DNA of 64,000 nucleotides, taken from assembly GCF_000482805.1 (NCBI RefSeq), contig NZ_AXWT01000016.1, forward strand, positions 1 to 64,000, written 5' to 3'. The number at the start of each line of letters is the position of its first letter. Position 1 is the first letter of the stretch. This DNA comes from Deinococcus murrayi DSM 11303. Lineage in GTDB: Bacteria > Deinococcota > Deinococci > Deinococcales > Deinococcaceae. The position numbers and the translations under genes are program-made. The notes beneath the pieces are model-generated. The model was not told where the DNA came from. It did not search any database and saw only the letters and a program-made list of their open reading frames with translations. Shown here piece after piece: positions 40,742 to 52,471 of this stretch.

Positions 40742-41257
40742 TTACGCCAGCGCCAGCCGCACCTGGGCGAGGTGATGCCGCAAGTGCCAGTCGTGCTTGG
40801 CGACGAGCCGCCACAGGTCCTGTTCGCCCTCCTGTGGGTGGGTGACCCGGCGGGCGAACCGCTGGGGGTCGGTGCCGCGCAGCAGGGCCGCCCAGCGCAC
40901 GTTCGCGGCCTCCATCAGGGCGAGGGCCGCTTCCACCGGCAGCGCCGCGTCCGCCAGCGTCAGCCACGCCTCCTGCGCGAAGGGCTGGATGACGTAGCCC
41001 TCTGCCGTCAGCCCGTACTTCAAGCGGTTCAGCCCGTGCACGTGCGCGTCTGCCGTGTGGTGCGCGAGCTGGACCACCGTCCAACTGCCGGGGCGCGAGG
41101 TGCGGGCCAGCCCGGCGGCGTCCAGCCCGGTCACCGCCTCCCGCCACTCGCGACCGGTGGCCTCCATCCGCGCAGCGACGGCCTCCAGCGCCGCCCGGTC
41201 CCGCGTGGGCAGGTCCTGAATCGGGCCGATGGGAAAGCGGCGGATGTCGTCCGTCAT
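40742..41257 (-). CDS. DinB/YfiT-family metal-dependent protein
   Basis: The 171-residue four-helix-bundle protein has the three-histidine metal site of the DinB superfamily: SWTVVQLAHHTADAHVHG and KHDWHLRHHLAQVRL. The sequence is closest in style to YfiT/BstA proteins, which are putative bacillithiol transferases. Deinococcus is known to make bacillithiol, so a detoxification role is plausible but inferred. It converges with the phosphatase gene with only three bases between the stops. It is divergent from the PadR operon. Confidence 0.83.
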   Translation of the reverse strand: MTDDIRRFPIGPIQDLPTRDRAALEAVAARMEATGREWREAVTGLDAAGLARTSRPGSWTVVQLAHHTADAHVHGLNRLKYGLTAEGYVIQPFAQEAWLTLADAALPVEAALALMEAANVRWAALLRGTDPQRFARRVTHPQEGEQDLWRLVAKHDWHLRHHLAQVRLALA

Positions 41258-41323
41258 GGGCCAGTATCACCTGCCTGAATCCCTCTCTTCCCGATACATC
41301 GAAACGAGAGGTATGCTGGGGCC

Positions 41324-41638
41324 ATGAACTCCCGCGACCAACTGCGCATGCTCATCCTGGCGGTGCTGGAGCGGCAACCCGAACACGGCTACGCCATCGC
41401 GCAGGCCATCAAGGCCCGCTCGGAGGGGCTGCTGACGGCCAAAGAAGGCACCCTTTATCCGGCCCTGCACGCGCTGGAGGCCGAAGGCCTGGTTGAGAGC
41501 GAGGAGCGCGAGGCGGGCGGGCGGGTGCGGCGCGAGTACCGCCTAACCGAGAAGGGCGGCAAGGCCCTGGCCAGGGCGCGGGGCGACTGGCAGAAGCGGG
41601 TGCGGGCGGTCGGGGCGGTGCTGGGAGGCCCGGCATGA
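41324..41638 (+). CDS. PadR-family transcriptional regulator
   Basis: The 104-residue protein is a minimal PadR winged-helix repressor: LRMLILAVLERQPEHGYAIAQAIKAR, then EGTLYPALHALEAEGLVESE and RVRREYRLTEKGGKALA. It heads an operon of at least six genes and overlaps the first membrane-protein gene by four bases (ATGA). PadR regulators are often encoded beside small membrane proteins or ABC exporters that they control, so it probably autoregulates this operon. A palindromic-looking CGAAACGAGAGGTATGCTGG lies just before the ATG and may contain the operator. Confidence 0.93.
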   Translation: MNSRDQLRMLILAVLERQPEHGYAIAQAIKARSEGLLTAKEGTLYPALHALEAEGLVESEEREAGGRVRREYRLTEKGGKALARARGDWQKRVRAVGAVLGGPA

Positions 41639-42213
41639 ACGCGCAGCAGTGGCTGGAGCGGACCACCCGCGACCTCCCCGCGGGCGTGGCCGGACGCGTA
41701 GAGCGCGAGACGCGGGCGCACCTTCAGGACGCTGGATGGCCGGAGGATGCCGACGTGCGGGCGGTGCTGGGCGACCCAGAGGCAACGAATGAGGGGTTGC
41801 GGCGGCTGTACCTGACGGCCAAGGAACTGGAGGAGGTGACGACGGGCGGGAGCCTGCGGACAGGCTGGAACCTCTCGGAGTGGCTGGCGGGGCTAGTCGT
41901 CCCCGCCATTCTGCTGTGGGAGGCCCTACGCTCCGGTGTTCTGGCCTCTGGCTTGGGGGTTGCCGTTCTGCTGACTGGGGTCGCGCTGACCTGGGACTTG
42001 CACCCGGCGCGGCGGCGGCAGTGGCGGTTGATGCTCATGCTGCTTGTTGTGTCGTGGCTGAACTGGTTGCCCAGAGTCTGGGAATACACCGGGTGGCCGA
42101 TGGTCTACGCGCCTCTGTTCTCCACCCTCATCGTTGTCTACGTGGCCCACAACCACCTCCGCCGCGACGCCCGCCTGCGCCGCACCCTCCAGGCCGAGGA
42201 GGGCCGGGCATGA
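41635..42213 (+). CDS. Tandem membrane-protein paralogue 1 (HAAS-like N-terminus)
   Basis: The 192-residue protein has an N-terminal helical region of about 70 residues (WLERTTRDLPAGVAGRVERE, then DVRAVLGDPEATNEGLRRLY) resembling the HAAS/DUF1700 module found beside PadR regulators. Four membrane spans follow, and the tail is basic (HNHLRRDARLRRTLQAEEGRA). That tail closely matches the tail of paralogue 3. It overlaps padR and paralogue 2 by four bases each. No enzymatic motif is seen. Function unknown; a membrane-stress sensor or accessory of an unseen exporter are possibilities. Confidence 0.75.
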   Translation: MNAQQWLERTTRDLPAGVAGRVERETRAHLQDAGWPEDADVRAVLGDPEATNEGLRRLYLTAKELEEVTTGGSLRTGWNLSEWLAGLVVPAILLWEALRSGVLASGLGVAVLLTGVALTWDLHPARRRQWRLMLMLLVVSWLNWLPRVWEYTGWPMVYAPLFSTLIVVYVAHNHLRRDARLRRTLQAEEGRA

Positions 42214-42860
42214 CCCCGCCCCTGACCCTGGAGCGCTGGCTGGACCTTGCCACGCACGGCCTCGCGCCGGAGGCAGCCTCGCGGGTGCGGCGGGAGTACG
42301 CGGACGCCTTTCACGACGCCCACGACGCGGGCGAGCGGGACGTGGTGGCAGGCTGGGGCGACCCCCACCGGGTGAACCGCGAGTTGCGCCCCGTTCACCT
42401 GACAGGCCGCGAGACCCGCGCCCTGCACCCCGGCTACGCGCCGACCTGGGCCGGGCTGCGGCGGGCGCTGGGGGAGGACCTGTTCCTCTTTGGACTGGTT
42501 GTGGGCGATGCTCTTTGGGATACGTGGCAGGGAGCTACGGTCCCCTGGGGTCGCTTCGCGCTGCTGCTCTCTGGTCTCCTGATGTTGACGCTGGCGCGGT
42601 GGCTGTCTGTGTCGCGGTTGGATGCCGGGCGCTGGCGGGCCTTGAGTTATTGGGCCTTGCAAGCGAAAACGGGCCTGCTGCTGTATTGGCTCTGGGGCCT
42701 TTGGGAGCTGCGGACCGTCTGGAAAAACTTCCGGCTGCCCGCCGAACTGAGCGCGGATGTCCTGCTGCCGCTGGCCTGTCTTGTGCTGGCGTTCGGGCAT
42801 CTCTGGAGCCTCCCCACCGCCCTCCGCGCCGCTGCCAAGCTGGAAGGAGAGGCCGCGTGA
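42210..42860 (+). CDS. Tandem membrane-protein paralogue 2
   Basis: The 216-residue protein repeats the same plan: LTLERWLDLATHGLAPEAASRVRREYADAF, then VVAGWGDPHRVNRELRPVHL, followed by about four hydrophobic segments (LFLFGLVVGDALW; FALLLSGLLMLTLARWL; TGLLLYWLWGLW; VLLPLACLVLAFGHL). It starts at the ATG overlapping the stop of paralogue 1 (ATGA) and ends overlapping paralogue 3 (GTGA). The N-terminal module is the most conserved part across the five. No known function. Confidence 0.72.
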   Translation: MTPPLTLERWLDLATHGLAPEAASRVRREYADAFHDAHDAGERDVVAGWGDPHRVNRELRPVHLTGRETRALHPGYAPTWAGLRRALGEDLFLFGLVVGDALWDTWQGATVPWGRFALLLSGLLMLTLARWLSVSRLDAGRWRALSYWALQAKTGLLLYWLWGLWELRTVWKNFRLPAELSADVLLPLACLVLAFGHLWSLPTALRAAAKLEGEAA

Positions 42861-43456
42861 CCCTCGACCGCTGGCTGCATGAGGCCACCGCTGGCCTACC
42901 GCCTGAAGTGGTGCAGCGCGTGCAGGCCGAATACGCCGCCCACGTCGCCGCATCCGGCCTGCCCGAAGCCGAGGCGGTCGCGGCGCTGGGTCAGCCGGGG
43001 CGGGTGCGGCGGGCGCTGGGGCGCACGTATCTGGGCGAGGAGCGGCTGCGAACGCTGCGGGACGGGGCGGGCGTCCCCATGGTCGCCGCCGTGGTGTGGG
43101 TCATGCCTCCCCTGTACGCGCTCTTTCTGGCCTGGAACTACGCCGTCGCTGCGCCCTTTCCCTGGTGGCGGCTGCTCGCGCCTGCGCTGTCGCTGGGACT
43201 AACGGCCCTGCTGTGGCACCTCACCCGCCGCCTGCCCGCCGAGCGGCGAGTGCTCTGGCGCAGCACTGTGGGTGGCCTGAGCCTCCAGTTCATGCTGTGG
43301 TTCCAGTGGGTGCTCCAGACCTGGCACGGTGAACCCTTCGTCTGGCCCTGGGGTCTTCCAGTCTTTGGCGGGATGCTGCTGGGTCTCGTGTGCTGGACCG
43401 CCTGGGACGACCGCCGATTGCGCCGCACCCTCGCCCTGAAGGAGGGCCGCCCATGA
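42857..43456 (+). CDS. Tandem membrane-protein paralogue 3
   Basis: The 199-residue protein begins VTLDRWLHEATAGLPPEVVQRVQAEYAAHV and AVAALGQPGRVRRALGRTYL, then has about four spans and the tail DDRRLRRTLALKEGRP, nearly the same as in paralogue 1 (ARLRRTLQAEEGRA). This argues that 1 and 3 are the closest pair. The GTG start overlaps the stop before it, and the stop overlaps the ATG after it. Function unknown. Confidence 0.72.
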   Translation: MTLDRWLHEATAGLPPEVVQRVQAEYAAHVAASGLPEAEAVAALGQPGRVRRALGRTYLGEERLRTLRDGAGVPMVAAVVWVMPPLYALFLAWNYAVAAPFPWWRLLAPALSLGLTALLWHLTRRLPAERRVLWRSTVGGLSLQFMLWFQWVLQTWHGEPFVWPWGLPVFGGMLLGLVCWTAWDDRRLRRTLALKEGRP

Positions 43457-44091
43457 CCCCCACGCCGCTCAGCCGCTATCTGGACACCGTGACCGCTCCC
43501 TTTCCGCCCGACACGGCCCGCCGCATCCGCCGCGAGCTGGAGGAACATGCGCTCGCCCACGCCGACGCCCTGCGCGAAGCGGGGCACCCCGACCCGGAGG
43601 GCGCGGCGCTGACGGCGCTGGGGTCCGCGACCCAGGTGCAGCACGCGCTGATGCAGACGCATTTCACGCGGGCGGAGGAAGAGGCGCTGTGGGCGAACCG
43701 GGCTTACCGGCGAGCGGAGCCGCGAGAACCGGGTGGACTCGTCTTCGATGCGGTCATCGGGTTGGCTCTGCCCTTCATATCCCTTCTCGTGGGCTGGGGC
43801 TTTTCCTGGGTGGCTTACGGAGTGTATGTGGCTGGAATACTGGTCCTCGGCATGCTGGAAGGGGCCATCCCGCGCCGCTGGCCTGCTCGCAGCGCCCGTA
43901 CGCTGCTGGTCTTGCTGCGGGCGGGCCGGGGGATATTCGCTATGCTCGGCCTCTACACCATCTGGCTTTCGGAGAGTTCCGCGTTCGGGGCAGCCATCCT
44001 TGGGATTGCTCTAGGCGCGGTGATTGGCCTCCTGACCTGGCTCCGCCCCCTCTGGCCCTACCTCCCCAAAGCCCTGCGCGGTGCTCGCTGA
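43453..44091 (+). CDS. Tandem membrane-protein paralogue 4
   Basis: The 212-residue protein has LSRYLDTVTAPFPPDTARRIRRELEEHAL and [23 protein letters not shown] in the N-terminal module, about four spans (including VIGLALPFISLLVGWGFSWV), and the ending [16 protein letters not shown], identical to paralogue 5. At DNA level the last 54 bases of the two differ at a single position. The ATG at 43453 overlaps the previous stop. Function unknown. Confidence 0.72.
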   Translation: MTPTPLSRYLDTVTAPFPPDTARRIRRELEEHALAHADALREAGHPDPEGAALTALGSATQVQHALMQTHFTRAEEEALWANRAYRRAEPREPGGLVFDAVIGLALPFISLLVGWGFSWVAYGVYVAGILVLGMLEGAIPRRWPARSARTLLVLLRAGRGIFAMLGLYTIWLSESSAFGAAILGIALGAVIGLLTWLRPLWPYLPKALRGAR

Positions 44092-44094
44092 ATC
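44041..44094 (+). repeat. Direct repeat, copy 1 (end of paralogue 4)
   Basis: These 54 bases match 44716-44769 at 53 positions (T44085 against C44760). They encode the shared C-terminus and stop of two neighbouring paralogues and show a recent duplication or gene conversion. Confidence 0.9.
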
Positions 44095-44109
44095 TCCGGA
44101 GGCGATACA

Positions 44110-44766
44110 GTGCCCTACCCCGTTCCTTCACCAAAGACCTTTGATGCCTGGCTGGAGGCGGTCGTCGCGCCCTTTCCCGACGACACGGCGGAGCGGCTGC
44201 GGGCCGAGTTGAGCGCCCACCATGCCGAGGCCCTGGCCGCCCTGCGGGAAGCCGGGCACCCCGACCCAGAGGGCGCGGCGCTGGCGGGACTGGGGCCGGT
44301 GCCGGAGGTCCGGGAGGCGCTGAAGCACGCGTATTTCACCCGGCTGGAGGACGAGGCACTGCGTTCGGCTCCCCTCTGGCCCGTGGCAGACCCGGAAAGT
44401 CCCCGCAGGGCCGCGCTGGGGACTGTGCTGGCCCTGGCACTGCCCCCCGTGGCCGGGATGCTGGGGTGGCTGAGCTTCGGGTGGGCGGCGTACAGTGTCT
44501 ACGCCGTGGGCCTGCTGCTGCTGGGCACGCTGAGCCGGTGGGTGCCGCGCCGCGTTGCCCCCCGCAGCGGGCGGGTGTTGCACAGGGCCTTGAAGTCGCT
44601 GTGGCATGTGCTCGGTGCCGCGAGCCTGTCGCCTGTCTGGTTCGGTGCAGACCCACAGGGGTGGGTGGTGGTCGCGGGCATCACCGCAGGAGTCGCGCTG
44701 GCCGAGGCCGCTGCCCTCCGCCCCCTCTGGCCCTACCTCCCCAAAGCCCTGCGCGGTGCCCGCTGA
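44110..44766 (+). CDS. Tandem membrane-protein paralogue 5
   Basis: This 218-residue protein starts at a GTG with GGAGG upstream, 18 bases after paralogue 4. Its N-terminal module ([47 protein letters not shown]) and C-terminus ([16 protein letters not shown]) are closest to paralogue 4, but the membrane part has diverged. It closes the PadR operon. Function unknown. Confidence 0.72.
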   Translation: MPYPVPSPKTFDAWLEAVVAPFPDDTAERLRAELSAHHAEALAALREAGHPDPEGAALAGLGPVPEVREALKHAYFTRLEDEALRSAPLWPVADPESPRRAALGTVLALALPPVAGMLGWLSFGWAAYSVYAVGLLLLGTLSRWVPRRVAPRSGRVLHRALKSLWHVLGAASLSPVWFGADPQGWVVVAGITAGVALAEAAALRPLWPYLPKALRGAR

Positions 44767-44769
44767 ATC
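44716..44769 (+). repeat. Direct repeat, copy 2 (end of paralogue 5)
   Basis: This is the second copy of the 54-base repeat at 44041-44094. The sharp drop in similarity on the 5' side contrasts with the near identity here. Confidence 0.9.
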
Positions 44770-44794
44770 CCCGGCTCCTGCTAAGCTCCCCTCC

Positions 44795-45391
44795 ATGCTG
44801 ACCTTTGCCGAGGCCGCCCGGCAGCCTGCCGCCGTGGTCGGGGCCGAGACGCACCGGCTGGCCGCGAACGCCGGACGCCTGGGGGCCGGAATGGTGCTGC
44901 CCGCGAGCTACGAGGAAGCCTTCTACCGGGGCAACAACCTGCCCGAACAGCTTCGGCGGCTCCTCGCGGGCCTCAACCCGGCGCGGTTGGACGAGGACCT
45001 GCTGGAAGCCCTGGCCCCCCGCGCCGCCGACCTCGTCCGCACGAGCGCCCTGTCGGACGACGCGGTACAGCTCTTTTACCGGGCGCTGGGCAACGCGGGC
45101 TTGGCGGGGGGCGAACTGCACCTGCGGCGGCCCGGCGAGCGGGAGGCGGAGGCAGCGCGGGTGACCCCCCCCGGCACGGCGGCCCTGCACGCCCTCAAGC
45201 GGCTGTGGGCGCGGGACTGGACCTTTGCGGCCATGCTGGAACGGCTGGACACCCAGGGCAGCGTGGGTCTGGAAGCCCGCCCGGTGCTGCTGTTCGCGGG
45301 TGCCCCCGGCCACCCCGACCCCGCCCTCGCCGCCGAGCTGGGGGTGCCCACGGCCCTGGTCAACGGGCGGGGAGTGGTGGGGCTGCCCTGA
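44795..45391 (+). CDS. Conserved-looking hypothetical protein
   Basis: The 198-residue soluble protein is not recognised. It is leucine- and alanine-rich with a predicted helical first half ([44 protein letters not shown]) and a more mixed second half ([26 protein letters not shown]). No cysteines or obvious catalytic motifs. A -10-like TAAGCT lies seven bases before the ATG, the same arrangement as the HD-GYP gene, so it is probably leaderless and independent of the upstream operon. It converges with the CAP-domain lipoprotein gene, seven bases apart. Confidence 0.65.
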   Translation: MLTFAEAARQPAAVVGAETHRLAANAGRLGAGMVLPASYEEAFYRGNNLPEQLRRLLAGLNPARLDEDLLEALAPRAADLVRTSALSDDAVQLFYRALGNAGLAGGELHLRRPGEREAEAARVTPPGTAALHALKRLWARDWTFAAMLERLDTQGSVGLEARPVLLFAGAPGHPDPALAAELGVPTALVNGRGVVGLP

Positions 45392-45398
45392 AGCGGGA

Positions 45399-46016
45399 TT
45401 ACCAGCCCGCCGTGTTCAGCACCCAGTAGGCCCGCCCCGCCCCGTCTGCCCGCGCCGCGCTCCCGTAGGGGACCGGACTGTAGAGGGCCGCGCAGTGGCC
45501 AGCGCTGCCCTTCCACACCGCGATGACCTCGGCGGGGTCGGTCATTCCGGCGGCGAGGCTCTCCCCGAAGAGCAGGGCGGCCCCGGCGGGCGGGGCGGGT
45601 CTGAAGCCCGCCTCCACCATCCGCCGCGCCGGGGTGCTTGTGCCAAGGCGGTGGGGAAGGTCCAGGGTGCCCCGTCCGGCCAGCACCGCCGCGTAGCGGG
45701 TCGCCGCCTCGTGCAGGTGGCCCTCAAAGGTGAGCGGGGGGCGGGACGGAAAGCTCCGGCCATCCGGGCAGGTGCCGCCGCGCCCGCGCTCGGCATTCAC
45801 GGCCTCCAGCATGGTCCGCTCTGCCGCCGACTGCGGGAATCCGGGCTGGGGGCTGAGCGCGGGGCGAAAGCCCGCCGGAGCCTCGTAGGTGAAGGTGTCG
45901 CCGTGGTCGGGGTCATTCACGGTCACGAGCACCGCGCGGGGGCCGGGCGCGGCGGGGTCGCCCCCGCAGGCGGCGAGGAGGAGGGGCAGCAGCACGGCGG
46001 GCAGGATGGGGCGCAT
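45399..46016 (-). CDS. CAP/SCP-domain lipoprotein
   Basis: The 205-residue protein has a lipoprotein signal with PLLLAACGG (Cys17) and a CAP (SCP/PR-1, YkwD-like) domain: RTMLEAVNAERGRGG, LTFEGHLHEAATRYAAVLA, GESLAAGMTDPAEVIAVW and GSAGHCAALYSPVPYG, ending in YWVLNTAGW. CAP-domain proteins are secreted, with poorly defined functions. The usual first histidine is in LDLPHRLG and the second in AGHC. The ATG at 46016 with GGAGG upstream is decisive. It is divergent from the enoyl-CoA hydratase gene. Confidence 0.85.
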   Translation of the reverse strand: MRPILPAVLLPLLLAACGGDPAAPGPRAVLVTVNDPDHGDTFTYEAPAGFRPALSPQPGFPQSAAERTMLEAVNAERGRGGTCPDGRSFPSRPPLTFEGHLHEAATRYAAVLAGRGTLDLPHRLGTSTPARRMVEAGFRPAPPAGAALLFGESLAAGMTDPAEVIAVWKGSAGHCAALYSPVPYGSAARADGAGRAYWVLNTAGW

Positions 46017-46094
46017 GGGAAAACCTCCGGGGCCAGCTTCGCCCCAGCGTAGGGCGCGGGCGGGGCCGGGCGCGTCCCCCCTGCCGGGGGGTGT

Positions 46095-46100
46095 TATAGC
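46095..46100 (+). promoter_or_regulatory. -10 element TATAGC
   Basis: TATAGC ends eight bases before the ATG at 46109, giving a leaderless transcript for the enoyl-CoA hydratase-like gene. Confidence 0.5.
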
Positions 46101-46108
46101 CTCCCCCC

Positions 46109-46945
<837 letters not shown>

Positions 46946-46949
46946 GGGG

Positions 46950-47021
46950 AGCGGTCAGCCGTCAGCCGTTAGCGCCGGGAAGCCAAAGCGCTGGAGCCAT
47001 AGCCCTTGGGGGCTGACCGCT
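46950..47021. repeat. Nested palindromic repeat upstream of mdh
   Basis: Outer arms AGCGGTCAGCC (46950-46960) and GGCTGACCGCT (47011-47021) are perfect. Inner arms AGCGC (46971-46975) and GCGCT (46988-46992) nest inside, and the left arm contains a GTCAGCC tandem. It has no coding capacity and looks like a dispersed intergenic repeat. It may also terminate the upstream transcript. Confidence 0.65.
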
Positions 47022-47073
47022 GAGAGCTGAGCTATTGTGGGCCGAAACACGTCACTCCTCAGGAGGCATCACC

Positions 47074-48072
<999 letters not shown>

Positions 48073-48159
48073 GCGCGGGGCAGGCTGGGGGCAGCGGAGC
48101 CGGGGAGGAGATGCCCGGCCCCGCTGCCCTCCCCGCTTTGGCCGTGCCAGAATGCCCCC

Positions 48160-50253
48160 GTGACCCCCACCTCCCCGGCGTCTCCGCGTGGCGAGCACGT
48201 GGACGTGTACACCGACCCCCAGGGCCGCGAGGTCCGCGTCCCCGACCCCTACCGCTGGCTGGAAGACCCCGACTCCGCAGACACCCGCGCCTGGGTGGAG
48301 GCGCAAAACCGGGTCACGGAGGCCTACCTCGACACCCTGCCCGCCCGCGCCGCCTACCGCGAGCGCCTCACCGCCCTGTGGAACTACCCCAAGGAAGGCA
48401 CCCCCTGGAAACGCGGGGGGCGCTACTTCCGGCAGTTCAATCCGGGGCTGCTCAACCAGCCCGTGCTGGAGGTGGCCGAGCATCCGCAGGGGCCGTGGCG
48501 CACCCTGCTCGACCCCAATGCCCTCAGCGGGGACGGGACCGTCGCGCTCGCGGGGGCGTCCGTCAGCGAGGACGGGACGCGGCTCGCCTACGGCCTCCAG
48601 AGCGGCGGCAGCGACTGGGTGACCTGGCGGGTGCGCGACGTCGCCAGCGGCGAGGACTTCCCCGACCGCCTGGAGTGGAGCAAGTTCAGCGGGGCCGAGT
48701 GGCTCCCGGACGGCTCCGGCTTCTACTACAGCGCCTACGACGCGCCGGGGGAGGGCGGCGTCCTGACTGGGGCGAACAAGAACCAGCGCCTGATGTTCCA
48801 CCGGGTCGGCACTCCGCAGGCCGCCGATACCCTCGTCGTCGCCCGCCCCGACGAACCCGACTGGGGCTTTCGCCCGCAGGTGACGCACGATGGCCGCTTC
48901 CTCGTGCTGCACGTCTGGAAGGGCACCGACCCCAAGAACCTGCTGTGGGTGCGCCCGCTGGAGTCGGACGGCCCCTGGCGCGAACTCGCCCCCGACTTCC
49001 GCGCCCGCTTCGAGCTGGTGGGCAGCGAGGGCGACGTGCTCTTGCTGAAGACCGACGAGGACGCCCCCCGCGAAAAGGTCATCGCCTGGAATCTGGCGAC
49101 GGACGAGCGCCGCGACCTCATCCCCGAAGGGCCGCACAAGCTGGACTTCGCGGCGGCGGTGCCCGGCGGCCTCCTCGCCGTCACGCTGGAGGACGCGAGC
49201 CACCGCCTGACCCTCTACGGGCGGGACGGTACCCGCGGGCGCGAGATACCGCTGCCCGGCCTCGGCTCTCTGAGCGGCCTGAGCACCCAGGAGGACGACC
49301 CCGAAGTCTTTTTCGGCTTCACGTCCTTTCTGACCCCGGCGCGGCCTTACCGCCTGCTCCTGCCGGACGGCGAGCCGCAGGCCCTCGCCGAACCCGCGCT
49401 CACCTTTGACGCCTCTGGCTACGAGGTCACCCAGGAGTTCGCCATCAGCCGGGACGGCACGCGGGTGCCTTACTTCCTCGTGGCGCGCAAGGGCCTGGTC
49501 CGCGACGGTCAGAATCCCACCCTGCTCTACGGCTACGGCGGTTTCAATATCAGCCTGACGCCCGCCTTCAGCCCCTCGCGCCTCGCGTGGCTGGAGCGCG
49601 GCGGCGTGTACGTGCAGGCCAACTTGCGCGGGGGCGGCGAGTACGGCGAGGAATGGCACCGGGCGGGCACGCTGCGCGAGAAGCAAAATGTCTTCGACGA
49701 CTTTATCGCGGTGGCCGAGCACCTAATCGCCACTGGGGTGACCTCGCCCGCGCACCTGGGCATTCAGGGCGGCAGCAACGGCGGCCTGCTGGTGGGCGCC
49801 TGCCTGACCCAGCGCCCCGACCTCTTCGCGGCGGCGGTGCCGCAGGTCGGCGTGCTCGACATGCTGCGCTACCCGCACTTCACCATCGGCTGGGCCTGGG
49901 CGTCCGACTATGGCCGCGCCGACGACCCGCAGATGCTGCACACCTTGCTGGCCTACTCGCCGCTCCACAACCTGAAGGAAGGCACGACCTACCCCGCCAC
50001 GCTGATTACCACCGGCGACCACGACGACCGGGTGGTTCCCGCGCACTCCTACAAGTTCGCCGCCGCCCTCCAGCACGCGCAGGGGGGAGAGGCCCCGGTC
50101 CTCATCCGCATCCAGACGCGGGCCGGACACGGGGCGGGCAAACCCACCGCGCTTCTCATCGAGGAGGCTGCCGACGTGTGGGCCTTCCTGGAAGCGCGGC
50201 TGGGCGGCCCCCGCCCCGGGGCGGCGGTTGACAGCCCCCCCCGCCCCCGCTAA
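48160..50253 (+). CDS. Prolyl oligopeptidase (S9A family)
   Basis: The 697-residue enzyme cuts short peptides after proline. The N-terminal strands [20 protein letters not shown] lead to a beta-propeller (about residues 70-410) and an alpha/beta-hydrolase domain. The nucleophile is in [14 protein letters not shown], the aspartate in [14 protein letters not shown] and the histidine in [10 protein letters not shown]. Length is normal (about 690-700), and no signal peptide is visible, so it is cytoplasmic. It starts with GTG in a leaderless context. A long antisense open frame covering this gene and mdh is a composition artefact. Confidence 0.93.
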   Translation: MTPTSPASPRGEHVDVYTDPQGREVRVPDPYRWLEDPDSADTRAWVEAQNRVTEAYLDTLPARAAYRERLTALWNYPKEGTPWKRGGRYFRQFNPGLLNQPVLEVAEHPQGPWRTLLDPNALSGDGTVALAGASVSEDGTRLAYGLQSGGSDWVTWRVRDVASGEDFPDRLEWSKFSGAEWLPDGSGFYYSAYDAPGEGGVLTGANKNQRLMFHRVGTPQAADTLVVARPDEPDWGFRPQVTHDGRFLVLHVWKGTDPKNLLWVRPLESDGPWRELAPDFRARFELVGSEGDVLLLKTDEDAPREKVIAWNLATDERRDLIPEGPHKLDFAAAVPGGLLAVTLEDASHRLTLYGRDGTRGREIPLPGLGSLSGLSTQEDDPEVFFGFTSFLTPARPYRLLLPDGEPQALAEPALTFDASGYEVTQEFAISRDGTRVPYFLVARKGLVRDGQNPTLLYGYGGFNISLTPAFSPSRLAWLERGGVYVQANLRGGGEYGEEWHRAGTLREKQNVFDDFIAVAEHLIATGVTSPAHLGIQGGSNGGLLVGACLTQRPDLFAAAVPQVGVLDMLRYPHFTIGWAWASDYGRADDPQMLHTLLAYSPLHNLKEGTTYPATLITTGDHDDRVVPAHSYKFAAALQHAQGGEAPVLIRIQTRAGHGAGKPTALLIEEAADVWAFLEARLGGPRPGAAVDSPPRPR

Positions 50254-50302
50254 AGTAAGCGAGCCTCTGAAACGCGCCCCCGCGCGGGCGCAGCCAAGGA
50301 AA

Positions 50303-50387
<85 letters not shown>

Positions 50388-50390
50388 CAG

Positions 50391-50420
50391 AAACCCCCGC
50401 GAAAGAGGCGGGGGGTTTTT
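50391..50420 (+). terminator. Terminator of tRNA-Leu
   Basis: An ACCCCCGC/GCGGGGGGT hairpin with a seven-base loop is followed by TTTTTCTTT, three bases after the CCA end. Confidence 0.9.
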
Positions 50421-50441
50421 CTTTGAGGTGGCTTTCCGGCT

Positions 50442-51617
<1,176 letters not shown>

Positions 51618-51671
51618 GGCTCCCGGAGTGTACCCCCGGAAGCGGCTCCCAGGGCCGTTATCCTGACCCGC

Positions 51672-52406
51672 ATGACGCCCGCCTCCCCCTCCCGCTCCCA
51701 GCCCCAACTCATTCCCTGTGTGGACATCCAGTCGGGCCGCGCCGTGCGGCTGTATGAGGGCGACCCCGACCGGGAGACGGTCTACTTTGACTCTCCGCTG
51801 GAGGCGGCCCAGCACTGGGCCAGCCTGGGCGCGGGGCTGCTGCACCTCGTGGACCTCGACGCGGCGACCGGGCGCGGCGAGAACCGAGCGGTCATCCGCC
51901 GCATCGCCGCCGAGCTGGGCGTGCCCGTCGAGGTGGGCGGCGGCATCCGCGACCGCGCCGCCGCCGAGGCCCTGCTGGAAGCCGGAGCTGAGCGGGTGGT
52001 CATCGGCACGGCGGCGGTCAAGAACCCGGCGCTGGTGCGTGAGCTGATAGCCGCGCACGGTCCGGGTCGGGTGGTCGTGAGCCTCGACGCGCGCGGGCTG
52101 GAGGTCGCCACCCACGGCTGGGCCGAGGGCAGCGGGGTCACGGTGGGCGACCTCACCCCGGCCCTGGCCGATGCCGGACTCCAAACCCTTATCTTCACCG
52201 ACGTGACCCGCGACGGCACCCTCAGGGGCCTCGACCGCGAGCTGATGCGGCGGGTGCGCGGGCTGTGGTCCGGGACCCTCATCGTGGGCGGAGGGGTAGC
52301 CGACCGAGAAGATGTGCGCCTCCTCGCTGAAGAAGGCATCGAGGGAGCCATCGTGGGCCGGGCCATCTATGAGGGCACATTGCCGTATCCGGTGCCAGAG
52401 CTTTGA
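51672..52406 (+). CDS. hisA: ProFAR isomerase of histidine biosynthesis
   Basis: HisA isomerises ProFAR to PRFAR. The 244-residue TIM barrel has the first catalytic aspartate in [15 protein letters not shown], phosphate-binding [14 protein letters not shown] and [10 protein letters not shown], and the second aspartate in [13 protein letters not shown]. The terminal [13 protein letters not shown] matches the family. Length is typical. The ATG at 51672 is preceded by a TTATCC -10-like element with a very short leader. No other his genes are adjacent. A strong terminator follows the stop. Confidence 0.95.
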   Translation: MTPASPSRSQPQLIPCVDIQSGRAVRLYEGDPDRETVYFDSPLEAAQHWASLGAGLLHLVDLDAATGRGENRAVIRRIAAELGVPVEVGGGIRDRAAAEALLEAGAERVVIGTAAVKNPALVRELIAAHGPGRVVVSLDARGLEVATHGWAEGSGVTVGDLTPALADAGLQTLIFTDVTRDGTLRGLDRELMRRVRGLWSGTLIVGGGVADREDVRLLAEEGIEGAIVGRAIYEGTLPYPVPEL

Positions 52407-52411
52407 CCCCA

Positions 52412-52460
52412 AGGGAAGGGGGACGCGGGGAGAAGCCTCGCCCGCGTCCCCCTTCCCTTA
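52412..52460. terminator. Strong bidirectional terminator hairpin
   Basis: Perfect 19-base arms (52412-52430 and 52442-52460, beginning AAGGGAAGGG and ending CTTCCCTT) flank an 11-base loop between convergent hisA and the YihY gene. A U-run is weak on both sides, but stem stability is very high. Confidence 0.8.
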
Positions 52461-52471
52461 CTCCGCTGCGG

